From Streptomyces roseofulvus (GTDB lineage: Bacteria; Actinomycetota; Actinomycetes; Streptomycetales; Streptomycetaceae): DNA of 64,000 nt. How positions within the stretch are numbered: position 1 is the first letter of the stretch; each line of letters begins with the position of its first letter. The stretch lies in the NCBI RefSeq assembly GCF_039534915.1, contig NZ_BAAAWE010000001.1, positions 62,001 through 126,000 of the forward strand. The letters run 5' to 3'. Positions 35,577-43,861 of this stretch are shown here, in pieces. Position numbers and translations under genes: made by a program. The notes under the pieces are model-generated. The model saw only the letters and a list, made by a program, of their open reading frames with translations. It made no database searches and was not told where the DNA came from.

Positions 35577-35857
35577 GATGTCTCCTCGGCGGGGTGCGGC
35601 AGGGCCCACGATCGGGCGCTGCCGGGGGTGGAGCGGACGACCGTGAGAATGTCGGCGGCACTCGCGCCGGCGGCCCAGTCCCAGAAATGGGGGTGCTGCT
35701 CCTGGTGATGCAGCTCCCAGACGTCGTCGGTGGGGCCGAAGTCGGCGACGGTCAGCGGGACGGCGGGAGGGATGCCGAACCGGTTTCCGGGGCGCAGGTA
35801 GACCACGTCGTAGGGCTGGGGCAGGTCGGGGTCGAGGCCGGGCGGGTCGTCTAGCAT
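35573..35857 (-). CDS. Hypothetical small protein, coupled to DNA-binding gene
   Basis: 94 residues from ATG 35857, with GAGGAGA seven bases upstream. It is acidic and tryptophan-containing (DDVWELHHQEQHPHFWDWAA, SAADILTVVRSTPGSAR). Its TGA overlaps the GTG of the next gene, so translation is coupled. It heads the three-gene group ending in the helicase. No family is recognised. Confidence 0.65.
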   Translation of the reverse strand: MLDDPPGLDPDLPQPYDVVYLRPGNRFGIPPAVPLTVADFGPTDDVWELHHQEQHPHFWDWAAGASAADILTVVRSTPGSARSWALPHPAEETS

Positions 35858-36259
35858 GGGGTTGTCTCCTCGTGAAGGGGAACACCGGGTCCGGCGCCGT
35901 TGCCCTTGTGCGCCGGGCCCACTTTTGTGTCTGCACTCTTGGGGCGGCCGCTCATGGCGGCCGACGCCGGGGGCTGGTCAGGTCAGAGTGATGGGGTCTG
36001 TCATGTGCGCCCCGCCGGGGTCACCATCCCCCATTCGGCTCATCTATTGAACCACGAAATGGGTGGGGTGGCCACTGCGGCAGTTACTCTCCCGCCCACC
36101 ACGGCCCGGAGAACAAGGCGCCCACTCCCCCGGAACCGGAGCCGTGATGGGGGGCCGGCCGGCCCAGGACCGGCCCGCGGCCAGGCCGGCCCGCGCGTGG
36201 TCAGGCAGCTGAGTCACGTTCACGGGCCCTTGTCTCTACGGAATGGGCGCGGGAGCGGG
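35858..36259. other. Gene-free region upstream of the helicase group
   Basis: About 400 bp. It contains GC-rich inverted repeats (GGCCGGCC-type, 36148-36200) and a less G+C-rich stretch near 36040. It probably holds the promoter of the 35857 gene. No coding sequence is supported. Confidence 0.45.
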
Positions 36260-36814
36260 TCAGGGGTGGCCGTGATGGAAAGCGGAGACGGACAGGGCTC
36301 CGTCGGGGGCGGTCTCGACGCGGGCGGCGAGCTGCGCGAGGACCTGCTCCGGCGTCAGCCCGGTACGCACAGCCGCCTGCTGGAGCGGGGCGGCCTGGGC
36401 GGGGGTCAGGCGCAGCTGGACCGCCACAGCCAGACGGTCCTGCCGTACCTGCTCGCGGTGCGCGGCGGCGGCCGCGAGGCGTTCCTCGCGGTGTTGGCCG
36501 CGCTCGCGCTCCCACCGGGTGCCGGTCTCGTCGTCGGCCGGCTCGTACATCGCCCGGCCGGTGGTCTCCAGCAGGGTCTGGATCCGCTGCCATTCTGTGT
36601 GCTTGGCCGCCCAAGTGTCGGCCAGGCGCTGCATGTCGATCTCCACGCCGGGCAGGTCGGTGCCGCGCCGGAGGGCGCCGCGGGCGTCGGCGGCCGTTTC
36701 CCGCGCCCGGGCGGCCGCCTCGGCAGTCCGGGCGGCGATCTGTGCGGTGTCCAGTCCGCCGGCCTGCCGGCGGACGGCGTCGCGCGCGACGTCCTGCGTG
36801 CTCCAGATGCTCAT
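36260..36814 (-). CDS. Hypothetical helical protein
   Basis: 184 residues from ATG 36814, six bases after GGAGA. It is almost entirely helical and rich in Ala, Arg and Glu (TAQIAARTAEAAARARETAA, WERERGQHREERLAAAAAHR), suggesting coiled coil. A final globular-looking part contains RLTPAQAAPLQQAAVRTGLT and PEQVLAQLAARVE. It overlaps by one base the end of a 29-codon remnant. It might belong to the same maintenance region as the helicase, 400 bp downstream. The family is unknown. Confidence 0.6.
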   Translation of the reverse strand: MSIWSTQDVARDAVRRQAGGLDTAQIAARTAEAAARARETAADARGALRRGTDLPGVEIDMQRLADTWAAKHTEWQRIQTLLETTGRAMYEPADDETGTRWERERGQHREERLAAAAAHREQVRQDRLAVAVQLRLTPAQAAPLQQAAVRTGLTPEQVLAQLAARVETAPDGALSVSAFHHGHP

Positions 36815-36903
36815 CACTCGTCTCCGTCCGGGAACGTGGCCGCCGGCAGGGCGTACAGCGCTTCGAGATCGGCGATCTCCTGCCGCTCGGTCTGGGGTGT
36901 CAT
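36814..36903 (-). pseudogene. 29-codon C-terminal remnant
   Basis: MTPQTERQEIADLEALYALP then AATFPDGDE, stop overlapping the next gene's ATG (TGATG). The tight overlap suggests a former operon partner whose 5' part was lost at the junction with the IS21 fragment at about 36905. There is no SD before its ATG. Confidence 0.4.
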
Positions 36904-36973
36904 ACAGAGTGGCTTTAATCACGAGTCGTGCTGTCAGTTGTTCACGAGTCTGGGAGTCACCCCGACCCACGGT

Positions 36974-37127
36974 CGGCGGCTGGACCAAGACCTTCACCGA
37001 CCCCCGCCTCTGCGCGGCCATCGTCGACCGTCTCACGTTCAACGGCACCATCATCGAGACCGGCACCGACTCCTACCGGCTCGCCTCCACCCGCGCGCGG
37101 ACCGAAGCACCCCTCCAGACCGGCTGA
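36974..37127 (+). pseudogene. IS21-family IstB ATPase, C-terminal fragment
   Basis: The frame WTKTFTDPRLCAAIVDRLTF, then NGTIIETGTDSYRLASTRAR, is the conserved tail of IstB helper ATPases and ends at 37127. The rest of the IS is missing. Confidence 0.7.
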
Positions 37128-37146
37128 CCGCTGCAGACACCTGCTC

Positions 37147-37171
37147 GACGTCCCTCCACCGGAGGGACGTC
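37147..37171. terminator. Perfect 11-bp hairpin
   Basis: GACGTCCCTCC, ACC, GGAGGGACGTC. It lies 24 bases downstream of the SMI1-like pseudogene (minus strand) and 20 bases after the IstB fragment stop, so it fits as a shared terminator. Confidence 0.65.
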
Positions 37172-37194
37172 ACCGTTGACGCGAAGCATGTCGG

Positions 37195-37633
37195 CTACAG
37201 CCGGTACCAGTCGTCTCCCCCTACACGCAGCGAACGGCCGAGATAGTCGTGCAGGTTGTTGGCCACCCACCTACGGCTGTCGCTCTCGTGCTCCCAGACG
37301 AACACGTCTGGGCGCTGCGGCTTCTGCACGAAGGCGAACTGGTCACCGCCTCCGTTGTCACCGAAGAACATGAGGGCATCGAAGGGCATATAGAGCTGGG
37401 CGAAGGTCTCATCGGACCAGAAACGCAGATTCTGCTCAACTATCTGATCGACGGCCCAGACAGTGGCCACGTGAGTGCGACCGAGCACCCCGTTGCTCTT
37501 TCAAAAGCAGCTGTCTCAGGTCTGCGGGCAGAGCTTGCCCCAGCCGCCTCTCAGCCTCGACGATCTCGGCCGCCTCGGCCGGCTCCCGAAACCCTGCATC
37601 AGGAAAGACTTCCAGCACTGACTGTCTCCACAT
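37195..37633 (-). pseudogene. SMI1/KNR4 (SUKH) family protein, one frameshift
   Basis: Start ATG 37633 (MWRQSVLEVFPDAGFREPAE), continuing AAEIVEAERRLGQALPADLR and QLLLKE, the usual SUKH N-terminus. Near 37505 one base is missing, after which the product continues in another frame as NGVLGRTHVATVWAVDQIVE, FDALMFFGDNGGGDQFAFVQ and VFVWEHESDSRRWVA. With the frame restored it would be a full-length SUKH protein of about 146 residues. No toxin gene is nearby; it sits between an IstB fragment and the tpg operon. A GTGACGTCAC palindrome lies 20 bp upstream. Confidence 0.75.
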
Positions 37634-37732
37634 GATCGCGAGCTTAGCCAAGGGTGACGTCACTTCTGGTGAGCATCTGCGGCACCCAAGATCGTCAACT
37701 GCTGCCCAACCCGCTGAACAATCGCTGCTTCT

Positions 37733-37888
37733 TCACGTGGACAGAGCCATACAGAGCAGGACGCACCCGGCGGTGTCACGGCCGGGGCATTCCTCCTGGT
37801 GGGGGAAGGTGGCATCGCAGGTGTTGCAGGCGAGCCACTGCGATGCGTGCGGGACGGGGCTCAGCCGGTGACGGCAGACACGGGCCAT
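37733..37888 (-). CDS. Small Cys-rich protein at the end of the tap-tpg operon
   Basis: 51 residues from ATG 37888, starting inside the end of the preceding gene in another frame. It contains LACNTCDATFPHQEECPGRD and two further cysteines, a zinc-ribbon-like arrangement with His (HRLSPVPHASQW). AGGAGAG lies one base before the ATG, close for initiation, so translation may depend on coupling. The overlap makes it the fourth gene of the tap-tpg transcript. The family is unknown. Confidence 0.5.
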   Translation of the reverse strand: MARVCRHRLSPVPHASQWLACNTCDATFPHQEECPGRDTAGCVLLCMALST

Positions 37889-38280
37889 CTCTCCTCGCCT
37901 TCCCTTTCCTTCGGAACGGACGGGGGGTCCTCGGCTCGGTACTGGGCAAGCCCCCGGACCGAGGCGGCATGTCCTCGCTGGTGCTGCCGGGCATCGGCCA
38001 TGGACGCCAGGACGGTAGAGACAGCGGAGACCGCGTCGGCCCAACCCCGCTCGTACTCCTCACCTCGACCGCCGGGAGCAGCGTCCGCCTCCTCGACGAC
38101 CCAGCTGTAGGTGCCGGCGATGGCGCCGGCCTCGACGGCGGCGAGCAGGCTGTCCGCCTGGTCGTCGCCGATGCCGGTGGCCGCGAGCACACCGAGCAGC
38201 TGCGCCCGGGCGCTGATGCCGCGGGTGGCATGGCCGTGCATCCGGTGCTGGACGGCCTGGTCGTCCTCGGGGGCGGTCAC
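37861..38280 (-). CDS. Hypothetical protein downstream of tpg
   Basis: 139 residues from GTG 38280, which overlaps the tpg stop (GTGA). It is helical: SARAQLLGVLAATGIGDDQA, DSLLAAVEAGAIAGTYSWVV, EEYERGWADAVSAVSTVLAS, then a charged tail (EDPPSVPKEREGEERW). No signal peptide, membrane helix or known motif is present. The coupling to tpg implies co-expression with the telomere proteins. A role in end maintenance is an inference from position only. Confidence 0.6.
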   Translation of the reverse strand: MTAPEDDQAVQHRMHGHATRGISARAQLLGVLAATGIGDDQADSLLAAVEAGAIAGTYSWVVEEADAAPGGRGEEYERGWADAVSAVSTVLASMADARQHQRGHAASVRGLAQYRAEDPPSVPKEREGEERWPVSAVTG

Positions 38281-38837
38281 AGGTCGAACTCGATGTGCTC
38301 GACGCCCAGCATGCGGACCTCCTCCAGGCTCGCCGCGCGGGTGCCGTGCTGCTGGAAGTACACGTCCTTCAGCGCGTCCGCGACTGCCTGGCGCATCTGC
38401 CGCTCGCCGCCGCGTTCCTGGGCGTCGAAGAGGCGGCCGGCGTGGTGCGGGGGCAGGGCGAGGGTGAGGTGGCGCTCGCGGGCCTCGTCGGTCGTGCCGG
38501 CCGGGGCGGCGTAGCCGAGCTGGGCGCGCACGTCGATCATCACGCCCTGGCTCGTCGCGGCCGCCTGCTTCGCCTTCGCCCTGACCTTCGGCTGCCATCG
38601 TTTGCGGACCTCGCCGGCCATCCGCCCGGCGAGGTCCGGGCGGGGCTTCTTGATCTGGTCCTTCACGTACCGCTCGACCGTGCGCTGGGAGATGCCGAGG
38701 AGCTGGGCGACGGCTTTGGTGCCTTTCATCTGCTTGACGAGGAACCGCATCTGGGCGCCCGCGGACTGTGGGGGCTTGCGGGTGAACGCCTTCTCCAGCA
38801 TCTGGTCCAGTGCCTGGCCGACCGACCTGATCACCAT
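38277..38837 (-). CDS. tpg: Telomere-protecting terminal protein Tpg
   Basis: 186 residues from ATG 38837, seven bases after the GGGGGAG that ends tap. It matches the Tpg terminal proteins that are covalently bound to the 5' ends of linear Streptomyces replicons and prime end patching. Near the N-terminus is KAFTRKPPQSAGAQMRFLV, then a helix-turn-helix (GTKAVAQLLGISQRTVERYV) and the basic block RKRWQPKVRAKAKQAAATS. The conserved region APAGTTDEARERHLTLALPP carries threonines 115-116, near the position of the priming Thr known in S. coelicolor Tpg; the exact residue is an inference. Length is as expected (about 185). It forms an operon with tap and overlaps the next gene. Confidence 0.95.
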   Translation of the reverse strand: MVIRSVGQALDQMLEKAFTRKPPQSAGAQMRFLVKQMKGTKAVAQLLGISQRTVERYVKDQIKKPRPDLAGRMAGEVRKRWQPKVRAKAKQAAATSQGVMIDVRAQLGYAAPAGTTDEARERHLTLALPPHHAGRLFDAQERGGERQMRQAVADALKDVYFQQHGTRAASLEEVRMLGVEHIEFDL

Positions 38838-38841
38838 GGGC

Positions 38842-41046
38842 CTACTCCCCCGAGTCCGGGCCGGCCGTGTCGCCGGACTTGATGTAGCGGGCCAGGTTCA
38901 ACAGTGGCGCCTGGGCCTGCTCGCGCAGCTGCTCCGCCCACAGCGGCGTCTGCGTGCCCTCGTGCTTGACCATGCCCGGGGACACCCCGATCCGGAACGA
39001 GCCAGGGATCGTCTTGCCCTCGGCCGAGTAGGGGAGGACGTCGAGCGGAGACGGACCGCCAGCGGCGTACACCGCGCAGTCGGACAGCACCGCGACCGGG
39101 TAGGCGCCCGTGGCGGCCGCGAGGGCGACCATCTTGCGGTGCATACCGATACGGGCGCGGGAGATGACGGCGGCGCGGATGTCGGGGCGCCAAGTCGGGC
39201 GGGCCAGCGCGGGCCACGGCTGACCCGGCCGCCAGCCTCCGCCCCGGGCCTTCTCCTGGAGCTTGCCGATCCCGCCCTTCACCGTGTTCTTGATCGCCCC
39301 GAGCACGATCGCCGCCTCAGGGTCACGGTCCTTGTAGCCGTCCATCGCGGCCAGGAACTCGGCCGGCGACAGCTTGTCGGCGACGCCGAGGTCGCCCATG
39401 GTCGTCATGTAGGCGTCCCGCAGACGCTGATACCAGCCGTCCAGGTAGCGGCCGGCATCCGGGCGGATCCACGCCTCCAGCGGCTGGACCTGGTAGCCGA
39501 GCTCGACGGCGTAGGCGACGGTCGGGGTCGCGTACCAGGCCGGGCCGGTGGGGGCCTCGCCGGTGGGGGTGAACGGGCTCGGGAGGAGCTCACCGCGCAA
39601 CTGTGTCCACTGCTTGCCGACCATGACGCGGTCCAGGTCGACATGGGAAAGGTCGACCAGCCACGAGCCGGGCACCGCCGGATCGAAGGCAGGGTTGACA
39701 GTGTGGACGGGCGGGCTGGCCAGGCCAACCGGCAAACCGTTCGCGGCCGCGGCGAAGGCCATGTTCACGTCGATGCCCACCAGATGCGGCTTCAGGCACT
39801 CCTCGTCCGTGAGCTCCCGGGCCCAGTCGTACGCCTCCTCGAAGAGACGCTCTTCGGGGCCGCGGACGTGGAAACGGGGCAGGTGCGCGAGGACAGGGTG
39901 GCCGTCAACCGCCTCGCACGGCGCGGGGTCGACCGGGTCCTTACCGAGCGAGCCGGGGTTGTGGGCGCTGCGGCGGCGGCCGTCGGCGTCCGGTTCGGAG
40001 GCGCGGGTCGGCGGGTGCAGCGCCGTCATCAGTTCCAGGCCGGTCACGGCGGTGGAGCCGCGCGGGGTCATGACGCGGGAGGCGTACAGGCCCAGCGTCC
40101 GAGCCAGATCCGCCGGCGGCAGACCGGCGGCATCGGACCACGAACGGGCGTCCAGCGCCCGCCAGGACGGGATGCACAGCTGGACACAGGCCCGCTGACC
40201 GCCCTGCGCGGGACGGTAGATTCTCGCCCAGGGGCCGAACCCGCGCCGGGTCAACTGCCACCGGGCGGCGGCCAGCTGCTCCAGGACCGGGTGGTCGGCG
40301 GGCAGCCGGCCCGCGTCCCTCTCGTCGTCGCTCAGCTCGACCGGAAGGCCGAAGTACTCCAGCGCCGTCGGGGTCAGAGCGAGCAGCGGGTCCGCATCCC
40401 GCCCCCAGGGATCCAGCCGCGCCGCACCCAGACGCGCCTCGGTCAGCGCCCACTCCACCAGTTCGGGCAGGGTCTGGGCGGGGACGTCGAGGACGAGACC
40501 GCCGACGCAGTACGCGGACACCTGACCGCCGGCTTCTGCGTCGATGACGGCGAGCGGCCCGTTCAGGAACCGCGCATCCACACCCGCGGACCGCTGGGCA
40601 GCCACTGCCGGACGCCCCGTGGCCGCACGTACAGCCGGACGCTTCGGCGCCGACGCCGGACGCGCCGCGCTCGGCCGCGGCCGGACCGCGGGCGCAGCGG
40701 AGACCGGGGTGGGGTTGCCTGCGGTCGGCTGCTCCTCGACGACGAAGGTGGGGGCGGGGGTCTTGGTGGCCGGGCGCACCGCACGGGGCGCGGGGTGCTT
40801 CTTCGCCCAGCCCTCCAGCAACGCCAGATAGGGGCCGCGTCGGGGCGGACGGGGCTCGCTGCGGCCGGCCTCCCAGTTCTTCACGGTCTGCGGGGTCGTT
40901 TCCAGGGCGCGGGCGAGCGCGGCCTGCGTGACACCGGCCGCCTCACGCAGCCGCGCTCGCTCGGCGGGCTCAGGGAACGCCGGCCCTTCGGCCAGCAGCT
41001 CCTCCACCGCCTTGAACAGGGCCTCTTCCTTCGGATCCTTCTTCAC
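38842..41046 (-). CDS. tap: Telomere-associated protein Tap
   Basis: 734 residues from GTG 41046, six bases after GGAGG. The N-terminal XRE-type helix-turn-helix (AAGVTQAALARALETTPQTV, KNWEAGRSEP; about 32-62) is followed by a Pro/Ala-rich linker (70-150). The long conserved C-terminal part is typical of Tap (GVDARFLNGPLAVIDAEAGG, PHLVGIDVNMAFAAAANGLP, AVISRARIGMHRKMVALAAA). Tap binds telomeric 3' overhang DNA and recruits Tpg for end patching. Length and gene order tap-tpg (four-base gap) are standard. The gene is preceded by an A+T-rich promoter region. Confidence 0.95.
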   Translation of the reverse strand: MKKDPKEEALFKAVEELLAEGPAFPEPAERARLREAAGVTQAALARALETTPQTVKNWEAGRSEPRPPRRGPYLALLEGWAKKHPAPRAVRPATKTPAPTFVVEEQPTAGNPTPVSAAPAVRPRPSAARPASAPKRPAVRAATGRPAVAAQRSAGVDARFLNGPLAVIDAEAGGQVSAYCVGGLVLDVPAQTLPELVEWALTEARLGAARLDPWGRDADPLLALTPTALEYFGLPVELSDDERDAGRLPADHPVLEQLAAARWQLTRRGFGPWARIYRPAQGGQRACVQLCIPSWRALDARSWSDAAGLPPADLARTLGLYASRVMTPRGSTAVTGLELMTALHPPTRASEPDADGRRRSAHNPGSLGKDPVDPAPCEAVDGHPVLAHLPRFHVRGPEERLFEEAYDWARELTDEECLKPHLVGIDVNMAFAAAANGLPVGLASPPVHTVNPAFDPAVPGSWLVDLSHVDLDRVMVGKQWTQLRGELLPSPFTPTGEAPTGPAWYATPTVAYAVELGYQVQPLEAWIRPDAGRYLDGWYQRLRDAYMTTMGDLGVADKLSPAEFLAAMDGYKDRDPEAAIVLGAIKNTVKGGIGKLQEKARGGGWRPGQPWPALARPTWRPDIRAAVISRARIGMHRKMVALAAATGAYPVAVLSDCAVYAAGGPSPLDVLPYSAEGKTIPGSFRIGVSPGMVKHEGTQTPLWAEQLREQAQAPLLNLARYIKSGDTAGPDSGE

Positions 41047-41364
41047 GCTTCACCTCCAGGGAAACCCTACCAATCTTTACCTTAGATTTTAGGTCAGATT
41101 TGAGAGAGCATTATCAAAAGCCCAGGTCAGAGCGCCTCAATCGCAAATCCATTTGGCCAGTACTCGTGCGACGTGCGGCGGAGAGCACCGAGGGCCGGCC
41201 GGTCCCGTCACCTCGGCGATGCACCGTGCCCTCGCTGCGGGCGGCCCGCACGCGACGGGGTGTGGGCACCGGCGAATCTCGCTGATCAGCACAAATGTGA
41301 GTGGGCATCGCAGTCACATCCCACGTTCGGATTGATCGTTTCCCTGCCAGGTTCCGCCACCTGC
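41047..41364 (-). promoter_or_regulatory. Promoter region of the tap-tpg operon
   Basis: The 318 bp between tap and the DUF4240 gene hold no other gene. The first 110 bases upstream of tap are strikingly A+T rich for this genome, including TTAGATTTTAGG, AGATTTGA and, on the tap strand, TTGATAATGC about 75 bp upstream. The related AGATTTT/AGATTTG words may be operator half sites. Exact -10/-35 boxes are uncertain. Confidence 0.5.
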
Positions 41365-41940
41365 TCAGTGAGCGGCGTTATGCAGGTAGAGCGCGGAGAG
41401 CCGTGGGAGACGGAGCCGCATCTCTTCGGGGTCGTCGAAGTCGAAGTCTTCGCCCATGTCGTCGGCGTCCTGCTGGCTGTGCTCCTCACAGGAAGTCTTG
41501 TAGGCGTCCCATGCCTCGTAGAAGGCGTGGTCGTCGCCAGTAAGGCGCTCGAATGCGTTGCTGGCCGCGTAGTTGGCGGCCTCGTCGAAGACGGCCTCGT
41601 CGCGCTGCGCACGGGCTGCATCGATCACGTCGGGATGTTCGGCAAGGCTGTCCGGGCAGGCGGCTGCCTTCTCGTACCAGTCACAGCCCAGGGCGATCAG
41701 GCCGGCCCGGAAGTCCATGAAGCTGTCGTCCGAGCATCCGCCACCGATGAGGTAGGCAGCAGCCCACACGTCCCATCTGTACACCGCGTCGTGTACCTCT
41801 TCGAAGCGTTCCTGGTAGCTGAGGATGTCGCCCTTGGTGCGGCTGGCCAACTCATCGACCAGGGCCTCGGCGAAGGGCTTGTCCGCCGTGGCGGCCGAGC
41901 GTGCCGTTTCGATAACGCCCCAGAACTCGTGCATATCCAT
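41365..41940 (-). CDS. DUF4240 domain protein
   Basis: 191 residues from ATG 41940; the frame is open further upstream but family similarity starts here (MDMHEFWGVIETARSAATAD). DUF4240 blocks follow: DILSYQERFEEVHDAVYRWD, WAAAYLIGGGCSDDSFMDFR, LIALGCDWYEKAAACPDSLA, then an acidic tail (DADDMGEDFDFDDPEEMRLR). Length fits the family, whose function is unknown. It is cytoplasmic and has no operon partner. Confidence 0.85.
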   Translation of the reverse strand: MDMHEFWGVIETARSAATADKPFAEALVDELASRTKGDILSYQERFEEVHDAVYRWDVWAAAYLIGGGCSDDSFMDFRAGLIALGCDWYEKAAACPDSLAEHPDVIDAARAQRDEAVFDEAANYAASNAFERLTGDDHAFYEAWDAYKTSCEEHSQQDADDMGEDFDFDDPEEMRLRLPRLSALYLHNAAH

Positions 41941-42609
41941 GGTCGGGAACCCTGCCACCTGGGTACGACACCCGCGCATTGGGCTGACGAGCGTCAGGCA
42001 TGCCTGCAGGGCCAGATGTTCGGGCAGGTCCCCCAGGCGAGCCCCGCAGGACCGGACGATGGCGCGCCAGGTGTCAGCGGGAACGGGCCGACCAGCGACT
42101 CTCACGGGCGGAGTGCCGGGCAGGCCGGTCGGCCGTCTCCTGCTCACCGCTCGGTGGTAAGCGCAGCCCGAATGCCGCCGGACGGCCGATCAGCACTCGG
42201 CGCCAGCGCGCTGCAGGCAGGCTGCCCGGCTGCCCACCACACCCCGGGCTGCACCCCGGCGGGGGTGTGCCGCTGCTGTCGGCAGCGCAGTTCGCCGCGA
42301 TGAAACTGGTGGGCGCCGGCGTCGATGTCGCCACCCGTTGGCGGGAGGATCTGGATGCGGCGGTCGCCCTGGTGCACGAGCTGGCGACTGGCGGTGAGTT
42401 CGGGGTGGACGAGATTCTCGACGAGGCGGTCGATGCTGCGGCGCTGACCGGTCTGCTGGCGCTGGGGAAGGCGCGCAGCGCTCCGGATCCGAGCACGGCG
42501 GCCGAGGTCTGGGCGCCGTACCCCACATCGCGCTCGCGGTCGCTCTGGCCTCAACCGGCTTGGACTGAAGGACCGCCCGGCCCGGCCGCCGCCGGGCCGG
42601 GGCAGGGTG
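41941..42609. other. Region with a possible truncated plus-strand gene
   Basis: About 670 bp without an intact gene. From about 42276 to 42525 the plus strand has coding-like codon use (KLVGAGVDVATRWREDLDAA, VALVHELATGGEFGVDEILD, EAVDAAALTGLLALGKA) but no credible start or stop, so it is probably the remains of a lost gene. The rest shows nothing. Confidence 0.4.
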
Positions 42610-43305
42610 TTACGGGGCGGGGGTGTAGTGGACGACGGTGGTCTCGCACGTCTCCGCGTACACCTTCAGCGCGTCGGCCTCGGCCTGGTCCGCGGACAGG
42701 CCCCAGCGCAGCTTCGTCGCCGTCCACTCCCCCACGTACCGGCAGTGCGCGTCCGGGAGTGGCGGCATCCATTCGGCCGGATCCTTGTCAGCCTTCGCAC
42801 GGTTGGTGCGTGCGGTGACCGCGACCAGGGAGGTGGAGACGTCCTGATCGTTCGCGTACGCCTCCCGGCGCTTCGCGGTCCAGGCGCTTGCGCCGGAGTC
42901 CCACGCCTCGGCGAGGGGGGTCAGGTGGTCGATGTCGAGCTTGCCCGGGTCGGTGACCTCGGCTGCGTCGTAGTAGCTGATCCACCGGCCGCCGGTCAGC
43001 TTGCAGCCGGCCCCTACCTCGGGCGCTTCGACTGCCTCGTCGAGGAGGACCTCGGCGCGGGTGTTACAGCCGTCTGCAGGGTCGAGCCCGGTGTTCCAGT
43101 GCTTGAACTTGTCGCGGGTGTAGCCGGCGCGGGATTCGTCGGCGATCGGCAGCTGGTCGACCGCGTCGGCCAGGGGCAGCACGACCGCGGCCGCGCGAGC
43201 GACTGGCGAGCCGGGGGCTGCGGTGGCGCTGGCCGTGGTGGGGACAGCGAGCGGGGCGAGGGCCAGGAGAAGCGCGGTGGACCCGCGCAGCACGTTCTTG
43301 ATCAC
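42610..43305 (-). CDS. Secreted HNH family nuclease (DUF1524-like)
   Basis: 231 residues from GTG 43305. The signal peptide spans about residues 1-29 (LRGSTALLLALAPLAVPTTA). The mature part carries the DUF1524/HNH pattern: KFKHWNTGLDPADGCNTRAE, then LDIDHLTPLAEAWDSGASAW (the catalytic DxDH), TARTNRAKADKDPAEWMPP and CRYVGEW. Such secreted nucleases degrade extracellular DNA. The length is typical. A 22-bp element 77 bp upstream is almost repeated upstream of the secreted gene at 20867. No immunity gene is apparent. Confidence 0.85.
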   Translation of the reverse strand: MIKNVLRGSTALLLALAPLAVPTTASATAAPGSPVARAAAVVLPLADAVDQLPIADESRAGYTRDKFKHWNTGLDPADGCNTRAEVLLDEAVEAPEVGAGCKLTGGRWISYYDAAEVTDPGKLDIDHLTPLAEAWDSGASAWTAKRREAYANDQDVSTSLVAVTARTNRAKADKDPAEWMPPLPDAHCRYVGEWTATKLRWGLSADQAEADALKVYAETCETTVVHYTPAP

Positions 43306-43381
43306 GACCCCAGACACTGCCGGACCAGCAGTGCCTGACACGCCGAAACCCCGGGCGCACGTCCGTCATCCGGGTGGTGGA

Positions 43382-43403
43382 TTCACCGGTGAAACGATCA
43401 GGC
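43382..43403 (-). promoter_or_regulatory. Shared upstream element, copy B
   Basis: On the gene strand it reads GATCGTTTCACCGGTGAA. It contains the perfect palindrome TTCACCGGTGAA (43382-43393) and matches 19 of 22 bases of 20977-20998. It lies 77 bp upstream of the HNH nuclease start. Confidence 0.4.
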
Positions 43404-43472
43404 GCGGAAGGCGGATTGACGCCTCGGCTCTTCCCTGTCCACAGGGTGTTCGGCGGAAGCCCTGCTAGTGGG

Positions 43473-43712
43473 CTACTCCTCGACCGCCGCGGAACGCTCT
43501 TCCCATTCCGGCTGCGGAGGCTTGGTGCCCAGGGCGCGGCGTCGCGACGGCTTCGAGGCTTCCGCCGGGTGCGGGCCGAGGACTCCCCGGCCGCGCAGGG
43601 CGTCGAGGTCGGGGAAACCGATACCAGGCAACTCGCGGACCAGGTCGGCCTCGGCGGCGCGAATCGGCTTGGCGGGGCCTGAGCCCAGGGAACGGCGTGC
43701 GGGTACGGTCAC
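43473..43712 (-). CDS. Hypothetical small protein, possibly leaderless
   Basis: 79 residues from GTG 43712. The frame is soluble and rich in Pro/Arg (AKPIRAAEADLVRELPGIGF, PDLDALRGRGVLGPHPAEAS). TAGGAT, a good -10 box, ends only five bases before the GTG and there is no SD, so the transcript may be leaderless. No family is recognised. Confidence 0.5.
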   Translation of the reverse strand: MTVPARRSLGSGPAKPIRAAEADLVRELPGIGFPDLDALRGRGVLGPHPAEASKPSRRRALGTKPPQPEWEERSAAVEE

Positions 43713-43861
43713 CCGCGCATCCTAGGTGCATTGACCACAAGCGTTGTTGACACATGGTGCGAAGCTCCGCGGCGTGCGATGCATGTGCTTGAGCGCGTAG
43801 GGCGGAGTTCGGGTAGGGGTGCCTACTGGTTCTTGTCTGCTGCGGTGCTGGAAGCGTGCAC

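Noticed and set aside
34627..35661. N-terminal extension of the helicase to 1240 residues
   Set aside because: The extension overlaps the DNA-binding gene, has proline/arginine-rich shadow composition, and a good SD precedes GTG 34626 where helicase homology begins.
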